This document shows, in pieces, positions 50,729 to 59,677 of a DNA stretch of 64,000 nucleotides. The position numbers and the translations under genes were made by a program. Under the pieces are notes generated by a model that made no database searches, was not told where the DNA came from, and worked only from the letters and a program-made list of their open reading frames with translations. Each line of letters starts with the position of its first letter. The first letter of the stretch is position 1. This DNA is from CBDAQA01 sp965247815 (GTDB taxonomy: Bacteria > Planctomycetota > Phycisphaerae > Tepidisphaerales > Tepidisphaeraceae), in the NCBI GenBank assembly GCA_965247815.1, contig CBDFHW010000005.1:1-64000 (forward strand), read 5' to 3'.

Positions 50729-51484
50729 TTAGACGTGCCCTTTGGCATGCGCCATTGAAGCCGAACGAATTGAATGCAGGCTCGTCCGCGACGCGCCGGT
50801 CTTGGGCTCGGGTTGCTCGTCGTCGGGGACTTGCTCGGCGCGGATCATTGCGTCGGGTTCGAATCGCGGTTCGTCGGACCAGGTTTTCCCGCCGTCGGTG
50901 GTGTCGAAGTTGTACAGGCCCGGTTGATTCTTTCCGCAGACGGTGTCGAGCGACACCGTGACCCGGCCGTGGCCGTCGCGGGTCATCGCGAAGTCCGACA
51001 CCGTCGCGAGCTTGCACGGCTTGTGAAATACGCGGTTGACGAAGCTGGTCCCGCCGTCGGTGCTGTGGACGACGGCGAAATTCGATCGGGATTCTCCGGC
51101 GGACGTGTCGAGCACGCCCCAGACTTCTTTCGGCCTCGGTCCCGCGCCGACGTACTTCCAGCCGGCATTGGTGAGCCCCTGCCCGGCGAGCGGGACCGCC
51201 TTCCAGGCGTCGCCCGGGTGAACCGCGATCACCGGCACCGCCGCGACGGGCGTGTCGTCGTTTTCGTTCGCGTACTGATCGATCTCGCCGAAATAAACCG
51301 TGTCGTTCGTCTGCGGCGCGGCCAGCTTGTCGGTCAGATTGACCACCATGTCCGGGTCCTGTAGATCGCCCAGCGGTTGGGCGTCGGCGAGCTTGATCGT
51401 TGACGAATCCGGGGCTGTGGTCGGGGCATGGCGGGCGTGGGTCGCGGCGACGAATGCCGCGACTAAAACGCCGACCACCGCCAT
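50729..51484 (-). CDS. Secreted Asp-box (BNR)-repeat protein
   Basis: ATG 51484 begins with a hydrophobic signal/anchor (MAVVGVLVAAFVAATHARHA). The frame stays open to ATG 51610, but those 42 extra residues are encoded by a REP-like hairpin (51511-51588), so the short start is preferred. The 251-residue product contains Asp-box-type repeats VVHSTDGGTSFVNRVF and FDTTDGGKTWSDEPRF (S/T-x-D-x-G-x-T-W/F), seen in sialidase and other beta-propeller proteins. Only two or three blades are present, so it is not a full propeller. Function unknown. Confidence 0.7.
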   Translation of the reverse strand: MAVVGVLVAAFVAATHARHAPTTAPDSSTIKLADAQPLGDLQDPDMVVNLTDKLAAPQTNDTVYFGEIDQYANENDDTPVAAVPVIAVHPGDAWKAVPLAGQGLTNAGWKYVGAGPRPKEVWGVLDTSAGESRSNFAVVHSTDGGTSFVNRVFHKPCKLATVSDFAMTRDGHGRVTVSLDTVCGKNQPGLYNFDTTDGGKTWSDEPRFEPDAMIRAEQVPDDEQPEPKTGASRTSLHSIRSASMAHAKGHV

Positions 51485-51510
51485 AAGCACCCACTTAGGC
51501 GCGACAACCA

Positions 51511-51588
51511 ATTTAGCGGCTGCCCCGAAGGGGCGCTCTCGGTGAATGTCACGTCGCCCGTGCCCCTTCGGGGCGACTGCTAAACGGG
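51511..51588. repeat. REP-like hairpin (family B) overlapping a possible 5' coding extension
   Basis: ATTTAGCGGCTGCCCCGAAG pairs with CTTCGGGGCGACTGCTAAAC. It lies just upstream of the preferred start (51484) of the Asp-box gene and is read in frame by the longer alternative start at 51610. Confidence 0.9.
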
Positions 51589-51596
51589 AATCACTT

Positions 51597-51731
51597 CTAA
51601 ACATCGTCATGGTTCTTTCGATTTCCGCGCGGCCGTTTCAGACTCGTGACCCCGAAGCCGACCACGACGGCGGTGACCAGCGACAAGCCCGGCAGCAGCA
51701 ACGCGATCGCGATTAGCCGAGTCCAATCCAT
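51597..51731 (-). CDS. Possible 44-residue membrane peptide
   Basis: ATG 51731 reads MDWTRLIAIALLLPGLSLVT, continuing AVVVGFGVTSLKRPRG: one hydrophobic span followed by a basic tail. No Shine-Dalgarno is visible and it overlaps the alternative start of the Asp-box gene in another frame. Its only support is the clean membrane-plus-basic pattern, so it is a weak call. Confidence 0.3.
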   Translation of the reverse strand: MDWTRLIAIALLLPGLSLVTAVVVGFGVTSLKRPRGNRKNHDDV

Positions 51732-51800
51732 CGACATACGTGATGTTAGCACGGAAGCAAAAACATTTCGTGGTTCTGGTCGATCGACGACGCCGCGGAT

Positions 51801-52481
51801 TCAACCAACGCTGTTCGAATTATCAACCGAAGACATTGGCCGGCCGAGCGTCGCCTCGAATTGTCGGACCAGCTCGGCTTTAACTGCCGACATGGACGGA
51901 GCGCGGTCGCCGAGCAGTTGCGTAAGCGAAGTGACCGGGCGATTCGCCAATCCGCAGGGAACGATCAGGTCAAAGAAACTGAGATCGGTCGAGACGTTGA
52001 GCGCGAGCCCGTGCAGGGTCGCGCCGCGTCGGACGCGGACTCCGATCGCGCACACTTTCGCCGCCCCGCAGGTCGGCGTTGCCGTCCAGACACCGACCGC
52101 CGCCGGATCTACCTGCGCCCCGACGCCGAACGTCTGGAGCAGGTGAATGATGATTTTTTCCAGCGTGTGAACGTACCCGCTGACGCTCAGGCGGTGGTCG
52201 GCCAAACGGATAATCGGATACGCGACCAACTGCCCCGGGCCGTGAAAGGTGATGTCCCCGCCTCGGTCGCTGGGCACGACCTGCACGCCGCGACGGGCCA
52301 GCATCTCCGGCGAGGCGATCAGATTCTGTTTGATCCCCGGCCGCCGGCCGAACGTGATCACCGGCGGATGCTCGACGAGAAACAGCCGTTCATCACCGCC
52401 GTCCAGCAGCCCGGCATGTGCCTGCTCCTGCAACGCCCACGCCGAGCGGTAGTCCATCAAACCAAGATCCTGCACGATCAT
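51801..52481 (-). CDS. lipB: Octanoyl-[acyl-carrier-protein]:protein N-octanoyltransferase LipB
   Basis: A 226-residue LipB, which moves octanoate from acyl-ACP to lipoyl domains, the first step of lipoate synthesis (EC 2.3.1.181). Conserved parts: LFLVEHPPVITFGRRPG, RGGDITFHGPGQLVAYPII (73-91), Lys142 in GAAKVCAIGVRVRRG (catalytic Lys), HGLALNVSTDLSFFDLIVPC with Cys176 (catalytic), and GLANRPVTSL. All active-site residues are present. It starts 9 bp after the HicB-like gene. lipA was not found in the window. Confidence 0.95.
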   Translation of the reverse strand: MIVQDLGLMDYRSAWALQEQAHAGLLDGGDERLFLVEHPPVITFGRRPGIKQNLIASPEMLARRGVQVVPSDRGGDITFHGPGQLVAYPIIRLADHRLSVSGYVHTLEKIIIHLLQTFGVGAQVDPAAVGVWTATPTCGAAKVCAIGVRVRRGATLHGLALNVSTDLSFFDLIVPCGLANRPVTSLTQLLGDRAPSMSAVKAELVRQFEATLGRPMSSVDNSNSVG

Positions 52482-52490
52482 TGATGCATC

Positions 52491-52706
52491 TTAGGCGACC
52501 GCCGGCTCGACGTAGACAATATGTGACGACGGGGCAGGAACGGGAAGTCCGTCCTCACGAAGCCCCTGGATGTGGAATTCAATCGCTTCCTGGATCAACT
52601 CTGTCACTTCCGCCTTGGTTTCGCCTGCCGCAATGCACCCGGGAAGGTCCGGCACGTAAGCGCCGAAACTCATCGGTCCCTTCTCAATAACTACGGCATA
52701 TTTCAT
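52491..52706 (-). CDS. HicB-like antitoxin-family protein (orphan)
   Basis: ATG 52706 with AAGGAGGAGC upstream. The 71-residue product MKYAVVIEKGPMSFGAYVPD, LPGCIAAGETKAEVTELIQE, AIEFHIQGLREDGLPVPAP is a clear HicB half-domain (partial RNase H fold), with the 'LPGC.a.GeT..E......A...h' pattern. No HTH or RHH DNA-binding extension and no HicA gene are adjacent, so it is an orphan of the family; many such proteins are not toxin-antitoxin members. It precedes lipB closely. Confidence 0.85.
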   Translation of the reverse strand: MKYAVVIEKGPMSFGAYVPDLPGCIAAGETKAEVTELIQEAIEFHIQGLREDGLPVPAPSSHIVYVEPAVA

Positions 52707-52823
52707 TCCGAGCTCCTCCTTCGATATTTTTTCAGCATGCCGGGCGTCATCGAGCCACGGTCGTGTGTGATCGTCAATGAACCCTATGCGATCTCCGTTT
52801 CGCAATGACGCGATCGCAGTGCC

Positions 52824-52900
52824 TGTTTAGCGGTCGCCCCGAAGGAGCACGATTGACGTGACACAGCCCGGAGCGCCCCGGCGGGGCAGCCGCTAAACGG
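52824..52900. repeat. REP-like hairpin (family B), copy near 52.8 kb
   Basis: TGTTTAGCGGTCGCCCCGAA pairs with CGGGGCAGCCGCTAAACGG. Located between the 3' end of the EF-G-like gene (52940) and the HicB-like/lipB genes. Confidence 0.9.
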
Positions 52901-52939
52901 ATTGTCTCAACGACATTTCCGGGTGGGGTTCAAAAATCG

Positions 52940-55006
52940 TCACTCTGCTTCCTCTGCTAGTGGCTGATACTTCCCGACGACATGCTGCTGCACGCTCGGC
53001 GGGACCGGCTCGTAATGGCTCATCTCCATCACGAAGCTGCCCTGCCCGCCGGTGACGCTTTTCAGTTGTGATTGGTATTGCATCACTTCGCTGAGCGGTG
53101 TCTGGGCGGATACGATGACAACCCCGCCGGGCAGGAATTGTTCGCCCTGAATTCGGCCCCGCTTGGCCGACAGGTCGCCGGTGACCGCGCCGACGTGTGC
53201 CTCGGGCACGGTCACTTCCATATCCACGATCGGTTCGAGCAGCACCGGCTTTGCCTTGGAGAGCGCGTCGCGGAACGCGAACTTCCCGGCCGTTCGGAAG
53301 GCGATTTCCTTGCTGTCGACGGCGTGGTGCTTGCCGTCGTAGACCACCACCCGCAGGTCCTGCAGCGGGTACCCCGCGAGGTGCCCGGCGTCGAGCACGT
53401 CCCGCACGCCTTTCTCGATCGCCGGGATGTACTGTCCTGGGATCGACCCGCCGAACACTTCGTTGACGAATTCGAAACCCTCGCCGGTCTCGCGCGGCTC
53501 GACCCGCAAAAACACTTCCCCGAACTGGCCCGCCCCGCCGCTCTGCTTTTTATGCCGGTGATGTCCCTCGGCATTGGCGGTGATCGTCTCGCGATACGCG
53601 ATCGTCGGCAGCTTGCTTTCGACGCTCAGCCCCCGGTTTTTCATCCGGTCGATCACCAGCCGAAGGTGCAATTCACCCAGCCCGTTGATCACCACCTCGT
53701 GGGTCTGGCGGTCGGTGTGCCATTTAAACGTCGGGTCTTCCTCGGCGATTTTCGTCAGCATCGTCGACAGCTTGGTTTCGTCGCCGGCTGATTTGAGCGT
53801 GATCGCCAGCCCGTACATCGGCGTCGGGAACGTCAGCGGCCGCAGGTGTACGCTGTCCAAAGCGTGGTCGTCGTGGAGCACGTCGTTGGTGTGGATGTCG
53901 TCGATCTTCGCCACCCCGCCGATGTCGCCGGCGATGATCTCGTTCACCTCGCGGTGCTCCTTGCCCTGCAGGTGGAACACGTGCCCGAGCTTGATCGGCT
54001 TTTTGTTGTACCCCAGGTAGACCTGCGATTGCCCGGTGCATTTGCCCTGGTGAACCCGGAAGATCGACAGCTTGCCGACGAACGGATCGGTCGTGACCTT
54101 GAACACGTGCGCCAGCAGCGGGCCCTTCACATCATTGTGGTATTCGAACGACACCTCGTGCTGCGGGGTGCCGGGTTTGGCTGCGCCCTGAAAGCTCAGG
54201 AACGGCTCGGGATTTCCTTCCTCCGGGGACGGGAAATGTTTCGCGATGCTGTCCAGCAGCTCGACGACGCCGACCCCGCTGCGCGAGTCGGTGAACATCA
54301 CGGGGATCACGTGCCCGGCGTCCATCGCCCGTTCGAACGGCGCGTGCAGCGCGTCGTAGTTCGGCTCTTCGCCGCCGAGGTATTTTTCCATCAGGTTCTC
54401 GTCCATCTCGACGATCTGGTCGAGGATGGCCGCGTGCGCCCGGCGCACCGAGTCGAAATCGCTTTCCCCGCCGGCGTTCAGCAGGCACTCGACCACTGCC
54501 TTGCCTTTACCGCTGGGCAGGTTGATCGGCAGAACCTCGGGCCCGAACGCAGTCCGCAACTGTTCCATCAATACCGACAAGTCCAGCCCGGGTGAGTCGG
54601 TCTTGTTGACGATGATCGCGCGCGGAAGATTCAGCTCTTTGGCGACTTCCATCATCTTGCGGGTGACGACCTCGATGCCGTTCTGAGCGTTGACGACAAC
54701 CGCCACCGTTTCGACCGCGGGCAGGCACGCGATCGCGAGCCCGAGCAGGTCCGGCGAGCCCGGCGTGTCGATCAGGTTGATCCGCTTGCCCAGGTGGTCG
54801 GCGTGCAGCACGGTTGAGAAAATCGAATGCCGGTGCTCTTTTTCCTCTTTCTCGAAATCGCTGAGGCTCGTGCCGTCCGTCACTGAACCCTTGCGGGTGA
54901 CGGTCCCGGACGCGTGGAGCATGGCATCGAGGAGCGTCGTCTTCCCGCAACCGGTGTGGCCGGTCAGAAGAACGTTCCGAATGTCGGCGCTGGTGTAGGT
55001 AGGCAT
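52940..55006 (-). CDS. Elongation factor G-like translation GTPase (EF-G2-type paralogue)
   Basis: ATG 55006 gives 688 residues; a GTG at 55018 is also in frame. It has the five EF-G domains: G domain with GHTGCGKTTLLDAML, the switch II motif DTPGSPDLL, and NKTD; domain II (VFKVTTDPFVGKLSIFRVHQ); domain III (LTKIAEEDPTFKWHTDRQTH); domain IV (TITANAEGHHRHKKQSGGAG ... QFGEVFLRVEPRETG) and domain V (LEPIVDMEVTVPEAHVGAVT; RGRIQGEQFLPGG). It starts RNVLLTGHTG instead of the usual RNIGI.AH.DAGKTT of FusA, and switch II is DTPGSPD rather than DTPGHVD. That makes it a divergent paralogue of the 'elongation factor G-like' group whose role is unclear. No str operon genes are nearby. Confidence 0.9.
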   Translation of the reverse strand: MPTYTSADIRNVLLTGHTGCGKTTLLDAMLHASGTVTRKGSVTDGTSLSDFEKEEKEHRHSIFSTVLHADHLGKRINLIDTPGSPDLLGLAIACLPAVETVAVVVNAQNGIEVVTRKMMEVAKELNLPRAIIVNKTDSPGLDLSVLMEQLRTAFGPEVLPINLPSGKGKAVVECLLNAGGESDFDSVRRAHAAILDQIVEMDENLMEKYLGGEEPNYDALHAPFERAMDAGHVIPVMFTDSRSGVGVVELLDSIAKHFPSPEEGNPEPFLSFQGAAKPGTPQHEVSFEYHNDVKGPLLAHVFKVTTDPFVGKLSIFRVHQGKCTGQSQVYLGYNKKPIKLGHVFHLQGKEHREVNEIIAGDIGGVAKIDDIHTNDVLHDDHALDSVHLRPLTFPTPMYGLAITLKSAGDETKLSTMLTKIAEEDPTFKWHTDRQTHEVVINGLGELHLRLVIDRMKNRGLSVESKLPTIAYRETITANAEGHHRHKKQSGGAGQFGEVFLRVEPRETGEGFEFVNEVFGGSIPGQYIPAIEKGVRDVLDAGHLAGYPLQDLRVVVYDGKHHAVDSKEIAFRTAGKFAFRDALSKAKPVLLEPIVDMEVTVPEAHVGAVTGDLSAKRGRIQGEQFLPGGVVIVSAQTPLSEVMQYQSQLKSVTGGQGSFVMEMSHYEPVPPSVQQHVVGKYQPLAEEAE

Positions 55007-55392
55007 GGTCCGTCTCACGGGCCGGGGGCCCGCGCCCTTTGGTTTGAGAAACTGCGGCGCACACGCTTACGGGCGGAAAGCCCGTTCTGCTCATGCCCGT
55101 CAGGCCGGAACCGAGAAATGCGTCGGGCGGTCGGCGGGTCCCGACAGGCAGGTAATCCGCATCACCATGCCGCCGGGCATCGTTCCAGCGTAGCATTCGG
55201 GCTTCGAGATAGGCAATGAAAATCACCCCACGACACGCACGGATTTCTGCAGCCGGTTTCGCAGACAGCTGAAAGCCAGGCGCGTGTCCGGACTACCTGC
55301 GAAGGGTCAGTCGCGTGCGACCCGATTGAACAGCACCCGGCTTTGATTTTTCGGTCTTCCCTAAATCAACGACCCGTGCCTAGTGTCGGTCA
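55007..55392. other. Divergent intergenic region, no gene recognised
   Basis: This 386-bp gap separates the divergent EF-G-like and NADH dehydrogenase genes and must hold both promoters. Small palindromes (GGGCGGAAAGCCCG at about 55070) occur, but no open frame, RNA gene or dispersed repeat was recognised. Confidence 0.5.
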
Positions 55393-56751
55393 ATGGCTGA
55401 AAAACCGAAGACCAACGTTTTAGTTCTCGGCGCGGGTTTCGGAGGGATCGCCGCGGCGATGCGGCTCGACCGCACCCTCGCCCGGCAGGCCGAGGTCACC
55501 GTCACGCTGGTCGACAAGAACAATTTCACGCTGTTCACACCCATGCTGCACGAGGTCGCCGCCAGCGATCTGGACCCGGCCGACATCGTGAACCCGATCC
55601 GAAAGCTGCTCAAACGGTGCACGTTCTACGAGGCCCGCACCGAATCGATCGACCTGCACGCCAAGACCGTTACGATCAGCTTCGGTCTGCCGCGTCGGCA
55701 ACGGCAATTGAGCTACGACTATCTGCTGCTGGCGGTCGGCGGCGTCACCAAATTTTTTGACGACCAGACCCGCGCGAATTCCATCGAGATGAAAACGCTG
55801 GGTGACGCGATGTTTCTCCGCAACCGGATGATCGCGGTGCTGGAGCGGGCGTCGGTCGAAGAAGAGGAAGCCGTCCGCCGGCAGCTGCTCACGTTCGTCG
55901 TCGCCGGGGGAGGATTCGCCGGCGTCGAGTCGATCGGCGCGATGAACGATTTCCTCCGCGAGGCGATCGAATCTTACCCCATGCTCGACGCGAAAATGCT
56001 TCGGCTGATCCTGGTGCACCCGGGCAAAGGCGTGTTGCCGGAATTTTCCGAATCGCTGGGTCATTACACGACCGACAGGCTCCGCGAAGCCGCCATAGAT
56101 GTTCGTCTGAACACGAAGGTCAAAACCTACGACGGCAGCACGGTCGTGCTCGAGCCGGGTGAACCGATCGAGGCCCGCACGCTGCTGTGGACCGCCGGCG
56201 TGTCGACCCCGAAACTGATCGACGACTTGCCGGTGAAAAAAGAGAAAGGCCGGGTCGTCGTCAACGCGTGCATGGAGTCCGACGAATTTCCCGGCGTCTG
56301 GGTGATCGGCGACTGCGCGTTCATTCCCAACCCCGACGACGGCGGTAAACCGTTCCCCGCGACGGCGCAGCACGCCATCCGCCAGGGCGCGGTCGTCGCC
56401 CGCAACGTCGAAGCGGCAGTGCTCGGCGAAGGACGAAAACAAAAACCGTTCACTTATAAAATGCTGGGACAGTTGGCCGCGATCGGCCAGCGCCGCGGGG
56501 CGGCGCAAGTCCTCGGATTTCATTTCTCCGGCTTCATCGCCTGGTGGCTCTGGCGGACGACCTACCTCTGGAAACTGCCCCGGCTGGAAAAAAAGCTCCG
56601 CGTCGCAATTGGGTGGACCATCGACCTTTTCTTCAACCGCGACCTGGTGCAGCTCATCACGGCCGACGACGTGCAACGCATCACCGAATTCGGGCTGCGT
56701 CACAAGATCGCCCCGGCGGAATCGGACCCCGCGGTCGAGTCCGGGGTCTGA
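55393..56751 (+). CDS. ndh: Type II NADH:quinone oxidoreductase (NDH-2)
   Basis: A 452-residue FAD enzyme that passes electrons from NADH to quinone without pumping protons, at the inner face of the membrane. The FAD site is GAGFGGIAAAMRL (13-25), then FTLFTPMLHEVAASDLDP (typical NDH-2), DYLLLAVGG, the NAD site VVAGGGFAGVESIG, LLWTAGVSTPKL, VWVIGDCAFIP (second FAD contact) and the quinone-site helix PATAQHAIRQGAVVARN. The C-terminal part holds a hydrophobic patch (FSGFIAWWLWRTTYLWKL) for membrane binding. Complete and canonical. Confidence 0.92.
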   Translation: MAEKPKTNVLVLGAGFGGIAAAMRLDRTLARQAEVTVTLVDKNNFTLFTPMLHEVAASDLDPADIVNPIRKLLKRCTFYEARTESIDLHAKTVTISFGLPRRQRQLSYDYLLLAVGGVTKFFDDQTRANSIEMKTLGDAMFLRNRMIAVLERASVEEEEAVRRQLLTFVVAGGGFAGVESIGAMNDFLREAIESYPMLDAKMLRLILVHPGKGVLPEFSESLGHYTTDRLREAAIDVRLNTKVKTYDGSTVVLEPGEPIEARTLLWTAGVSTPKLIDDLPVKKEKGRVVVNACMESDEFPGVWVIGDCAFIPNPDDGGKPFPATAQHAIRQGAVVARNVEAAVLGEGRKQKPFTYKMLGQLAAIGQRRGAAQVLGFHFSGFIAWWLWRTTYLWKLPRLEKKLRVAIGWTIDLFFNRDLVQLITADDVQRITEFGLRHKIAPAESDPAVESGV

Positions 56752-56920
56752 CCAGCCCGACGTCGTTTCCAGCCTTTGGCGTCCAGCCCGAACGAACGAC
56801 CGATAATCGGCCGGCGTACCGATCCTAGTGCTGCCTTTTGCCCGGCTAAGCACGGCGGTGGTTTGCCGTGTAGACTGCATGAACGGCGGCCTTTCATCAG
56901 ACCAGGCAGCCGCGGAGAAT

Positions 56921-59551
56921 ATGCCCGAAATTCAAAAGCCATCGGCACCGCTTGCCCGTGTGGAAGCGATGGAGTCTCGTCTGCTGCTCAGCGCGGCCCT
57001 GAAGCAGGCGCACGTGCCGCACCATTCGAGAAACGTCCCGCCACTGTCCGCGACCCGGCACCACAAACCGGGCGGGCCCGCGGCGTCGGGGCATCAGAAA
57101 CACGCCGCCGCCGCAGTAACGACGCATTATGCCACGCCCGCGAACATCCAGCTCGGCCCCGTCGCCGACCCGGCGGCTGATTTGTCCCCCGCCGACGGCG
57201 GCGCGCCTGCAGTCGCGCCGTTCACCCCGGCACAGATCCGGCACTTCTACGGCCTCGACGCGGTGACCCTGAACGGCATCGTCGGCGACGGCGCGGGGCA
57301 GACGATCGGCATCGTCGACGCGTTCAACCAGCCGGGCATGATCAACAGTGCTGACCCGACCTTTGTCAGCAGCGACCTGCACCAGTTCGACGTCAAATTC
57401 AACCTGCCCGACCCGCCCTCGTTTACGAAAGTCGATGAATACGGCGGGACCGACATCCCGACGACGTACTCTTCCGGCTGGGCGATCGAAATATCGCTCG
57501 ACGTCGAATGGGCCCACGCGATGGCCCCCGCCGCCGGCATCGTGCTGGTCGAATGCAACAGCAGTTCGTACGGCGACCTGCTCACCAACGGCGCCGCCAC
57601 CGCCGCGAGGCTTTCCAGCGTGGTGAGCATGAGTTTCGTCGGCGGCGAGTTCAACGGCGACACGCAGTACGACGGCGTCTTCACGGCGCCCGGCGTTACG
57701 TTCCTCGCCAGCGCCGGCGATGCCGGCGCTTCGAGCACGGGTTACCCCGCTTACTCACCCAACGTGATCGCGGTCGGCGGGACGCAGATCACCACCGCCG
57801 ACAACCTCGCCAGCTACGGCAGCGAATCGGTCTGGAACGACCAGTACGGCTCGACCGGCGGCGCGATCAGCACCGTGACGCCAAAACCGAGCTACCAGTC
57901 CGGCGTCACGATCAGCGACGTCGCCCGCGTCGCGCCGGATATTGCATTCAACGCCGCCCCGAGCACCGGCGTTTACGTCTACGATTCGTCGCTCAGCCCG
58001 GCTCACCAACTGTACCGCGTCGGCGGAACGAGCCTGTCGTCTCCCTGCTGGGCCGGCATCATCGCAGTCGCCGACCAGGGCCGAAGCCTGCTCGGGCTCG
58101 GGACGCTCGGCGGGCGCAGCCAGACGCTGCCCCGGCTGTATCAACTGGCCTCGAGCGACTTCCACGACATCACCGACGGTTACAACAACGGTTACTTCGC
58201 CGGCCCCGGGTACGACGCGTGCACCGGGCTCGGTACGCCGATCGCGCAGAAACTGATTCCCGATCTGGCCGGCGGTGCGACCGTCACCGGCCGGGTCTTT
58301 TCCGACAAGAACGCCAACGGCGTTTTCGACGGGATCGATTCGCCGCTGGCGGGCAAAACCGTCTACCTCGATCTGAACAACAACGCGCAGCAGGACACGA
58401 GCGAAACAACCGCGATCACCAACCCGACCGGGCTGTTCTCGTTCCCCGATCAGTTCGGCGGGCAGACCGGCGTCGTCCGGCTCGCCGCGGGCCTGCCGGG
58501 GTACGTCGTCGTCACCGGCAACACGCCATATGCCACCGCGTACGGCGACACTCAGACCGCGAACACCGCCTTGTTCCCGACGACCTACACCGACACCGCC
58601 GGGGCCAAGTCATACACGCTCGGACTGAACGCGGCCGGATCGACGGTGCAGATTTCGATCAACAATACGATCGGTTATTCCGCGCCGGTGGCGCTCGCGT
58701 CGTCGTTCACGTTCAACCTGACCGGCGTCGGCGACGGGCTGACGGTCGACGGGACCAACGGCAACCCGGTCCCCGCGGGCGGGATCAACCTCGCGGCCGC
58801 GGGCGGAACGCTGAACGTGATCGGCACCGCATCCGGGAATGACGCGTTCACCGTCACCGCGTCGTCCATTGCGTTCGGCGCGAATCCGATCAATTTCTCG
58901 AACACCGGTCCGCTCGTGCTGAACCCCGGATCGGGAACCGATTCGCTCGCCGTCTATTCCGGTGCCGTGAGCCTGGCGGCCCAGAAGCCGGGCGTCGGAA
59001 TTTTGACCCGCAAATTCTCCGCCATCAGCATCGCCGCCGACGCCCGGGTGACGATCCTCGACCCGACCGCGCACGCCGACCGCACGCTGGTCATCACGTC
59101 CACTTTGGCGTCGGGCACGAACGCGACTCTCGACCTCGGCGGGAACGACATGGTCGTCCACGACGGTTCGACGGCGGCGCTGTTCGGGTTGCTCGCGTCC
59201 GGTTTCAACAACGGCACCTGGAACGGCACCGGCCTGATCTCGACGACGGCCGCGAACGACCCGACGCACCGCACCGCGGTGGGCTTTTCCAGCGGCACCG
59301 GCTTTGCGCCGAGCGCTCCGTTCGATGGTCATATCGTCCAACCGACCGACGTCGTGCTGAAGTACACCTATTACGGCGACGCCAACCTCGACGGCCGGGT
59401 CGACGGGTCCGACTACACCAAGATCGATTTCGCCTACGCCGGCACCGCCACTGGCTGGGAGAACGGCGACTTCAACTACGACACTTACACCGACGGGTCC
59501 GATTACACCCTGATCGACAACGCCTTCAACACCCAGGGCCCCCGCCAATAA
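56921..59551 (+). CDS. Secreted S53 (sedolisin-like) protease with SdrD-B-like and dockerin-like domains
   Basis: ATG 56921 (GGAGAAT upstream) is chosen over GTG 56828 and ATG 56879. The 876-residue product has the LEPR-type motif EAMESRLLLSAAL near the start, a short pro-segment (to ~100) and an S53 domain to ~450: Glu190 and Asp194 in AIEISLDVEWAHAMAP, Asp267 in LASAGDAG, Ser371 in VGGTSLSSPCWAG, and the calcium site FHDITDGYNNGYFAGPGYDA ... CTGLGTP. Next comes an SdrD-B/Cna-B-like module (VTGRVFSDKNANGVFDGIDS, LFSFPDQFGG), a beta region, and a C-terminal dockerin-like EF-hand pair (GDANLDGRVDGSDYTKIDFA; GDFNYDTYTDGSDYTLIDNA). It is an acid-type serine-carboxyl protease released or surface-bound. 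The S53 pro-domain looks shortened. Confidence 0.88.
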   Translation: MPEIQKPSAPLARVEAMESRLLLSAALKQAHVPHHSRNVPPLSATRHHKPGGPAASGHQKHAAAAVTTHYATPANIQLGPVADPAADLSPADGGAPAVAPFTPAQIRHFYGLDAVTLNGIVGDGAGQTIGIVDAFNQPGMINSADPTFVSSDLHQFDVKFNLPDPPSFTKVDEYGGTDIPTTYSSGWAIEISLDVEWAHAMAPAAGIVLVECNSSSYGDLLTNGAATAARLSSVVSMSFVGGEFNGDTQYDGVFTAPGVTFLASAGDAGASSTGYPAYSPNVIAVGGTQITTADNLASYGSESVWNDQYGSTGGAISTVTPKPSYQSGVTISDVARVAPDIAFNAAPSTGVYVYDSSLSPAHQLYRVGGTSLSSPCWAGIIAVADQGRSLLGLGTLGGRSQTLPRLYQLASSDFHDITDGYNNGYFAGPGYDACTGLGTPIAQKLIPDLAGGATVTGRVFSDKNANGVFDGIDSPLAGKTVYLDLNNNAQQDTSETTAITNPTGLFSFPDQFGGQTGVVRLAAGLPGYVVVTGNTPYATAYGDTQTANTALFPTTYTDTAGAKSYTLGLNAAGSTVQISINNTIGYSAPVALASSFTFNLTGVGDGLTVDGTNGNPVPAGGINLAAAGGTLNVIGTASGNDAFTVTASSIAFGANPINFSNTGPLVLNPGSGTDSLAVYSGAVSLAAQKPGVGILTRKFSAISIAADARVTILDPTAHADRTLVITSTLASGTNATLDLGGNDMVVHDGSTAALFGLLASGFNNGTWNGTGLISTTAANDPTHRTAVGFSSGTGFAPSAPFDGHIVQPTDVVLKYTYYGDANLDGRVDGSDYTKIDFAYAGTATGWENGDFNYDTYTDGSDYTLIDNAFNTQGPRQ

Positions 59552-59677
59552 CCACCGCCGGCGGGTGTCGCTTCAGTGACCCTGCGCGCCGCATTCAGAA
59601 ATCCAAAGATTCCGCGTGCGCCCAAACCCCGATTGTCGTCTCCTGATACAACGGACACGACCAACAAGGGACCGCAC

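Noticed and set aside
51607..51804. 65-residue Arg-rich open frame on the minus strand
   Set aside because: No signal, no membrane pattern; the other frame in this place (51597-51731) has better features, though it too is weak.
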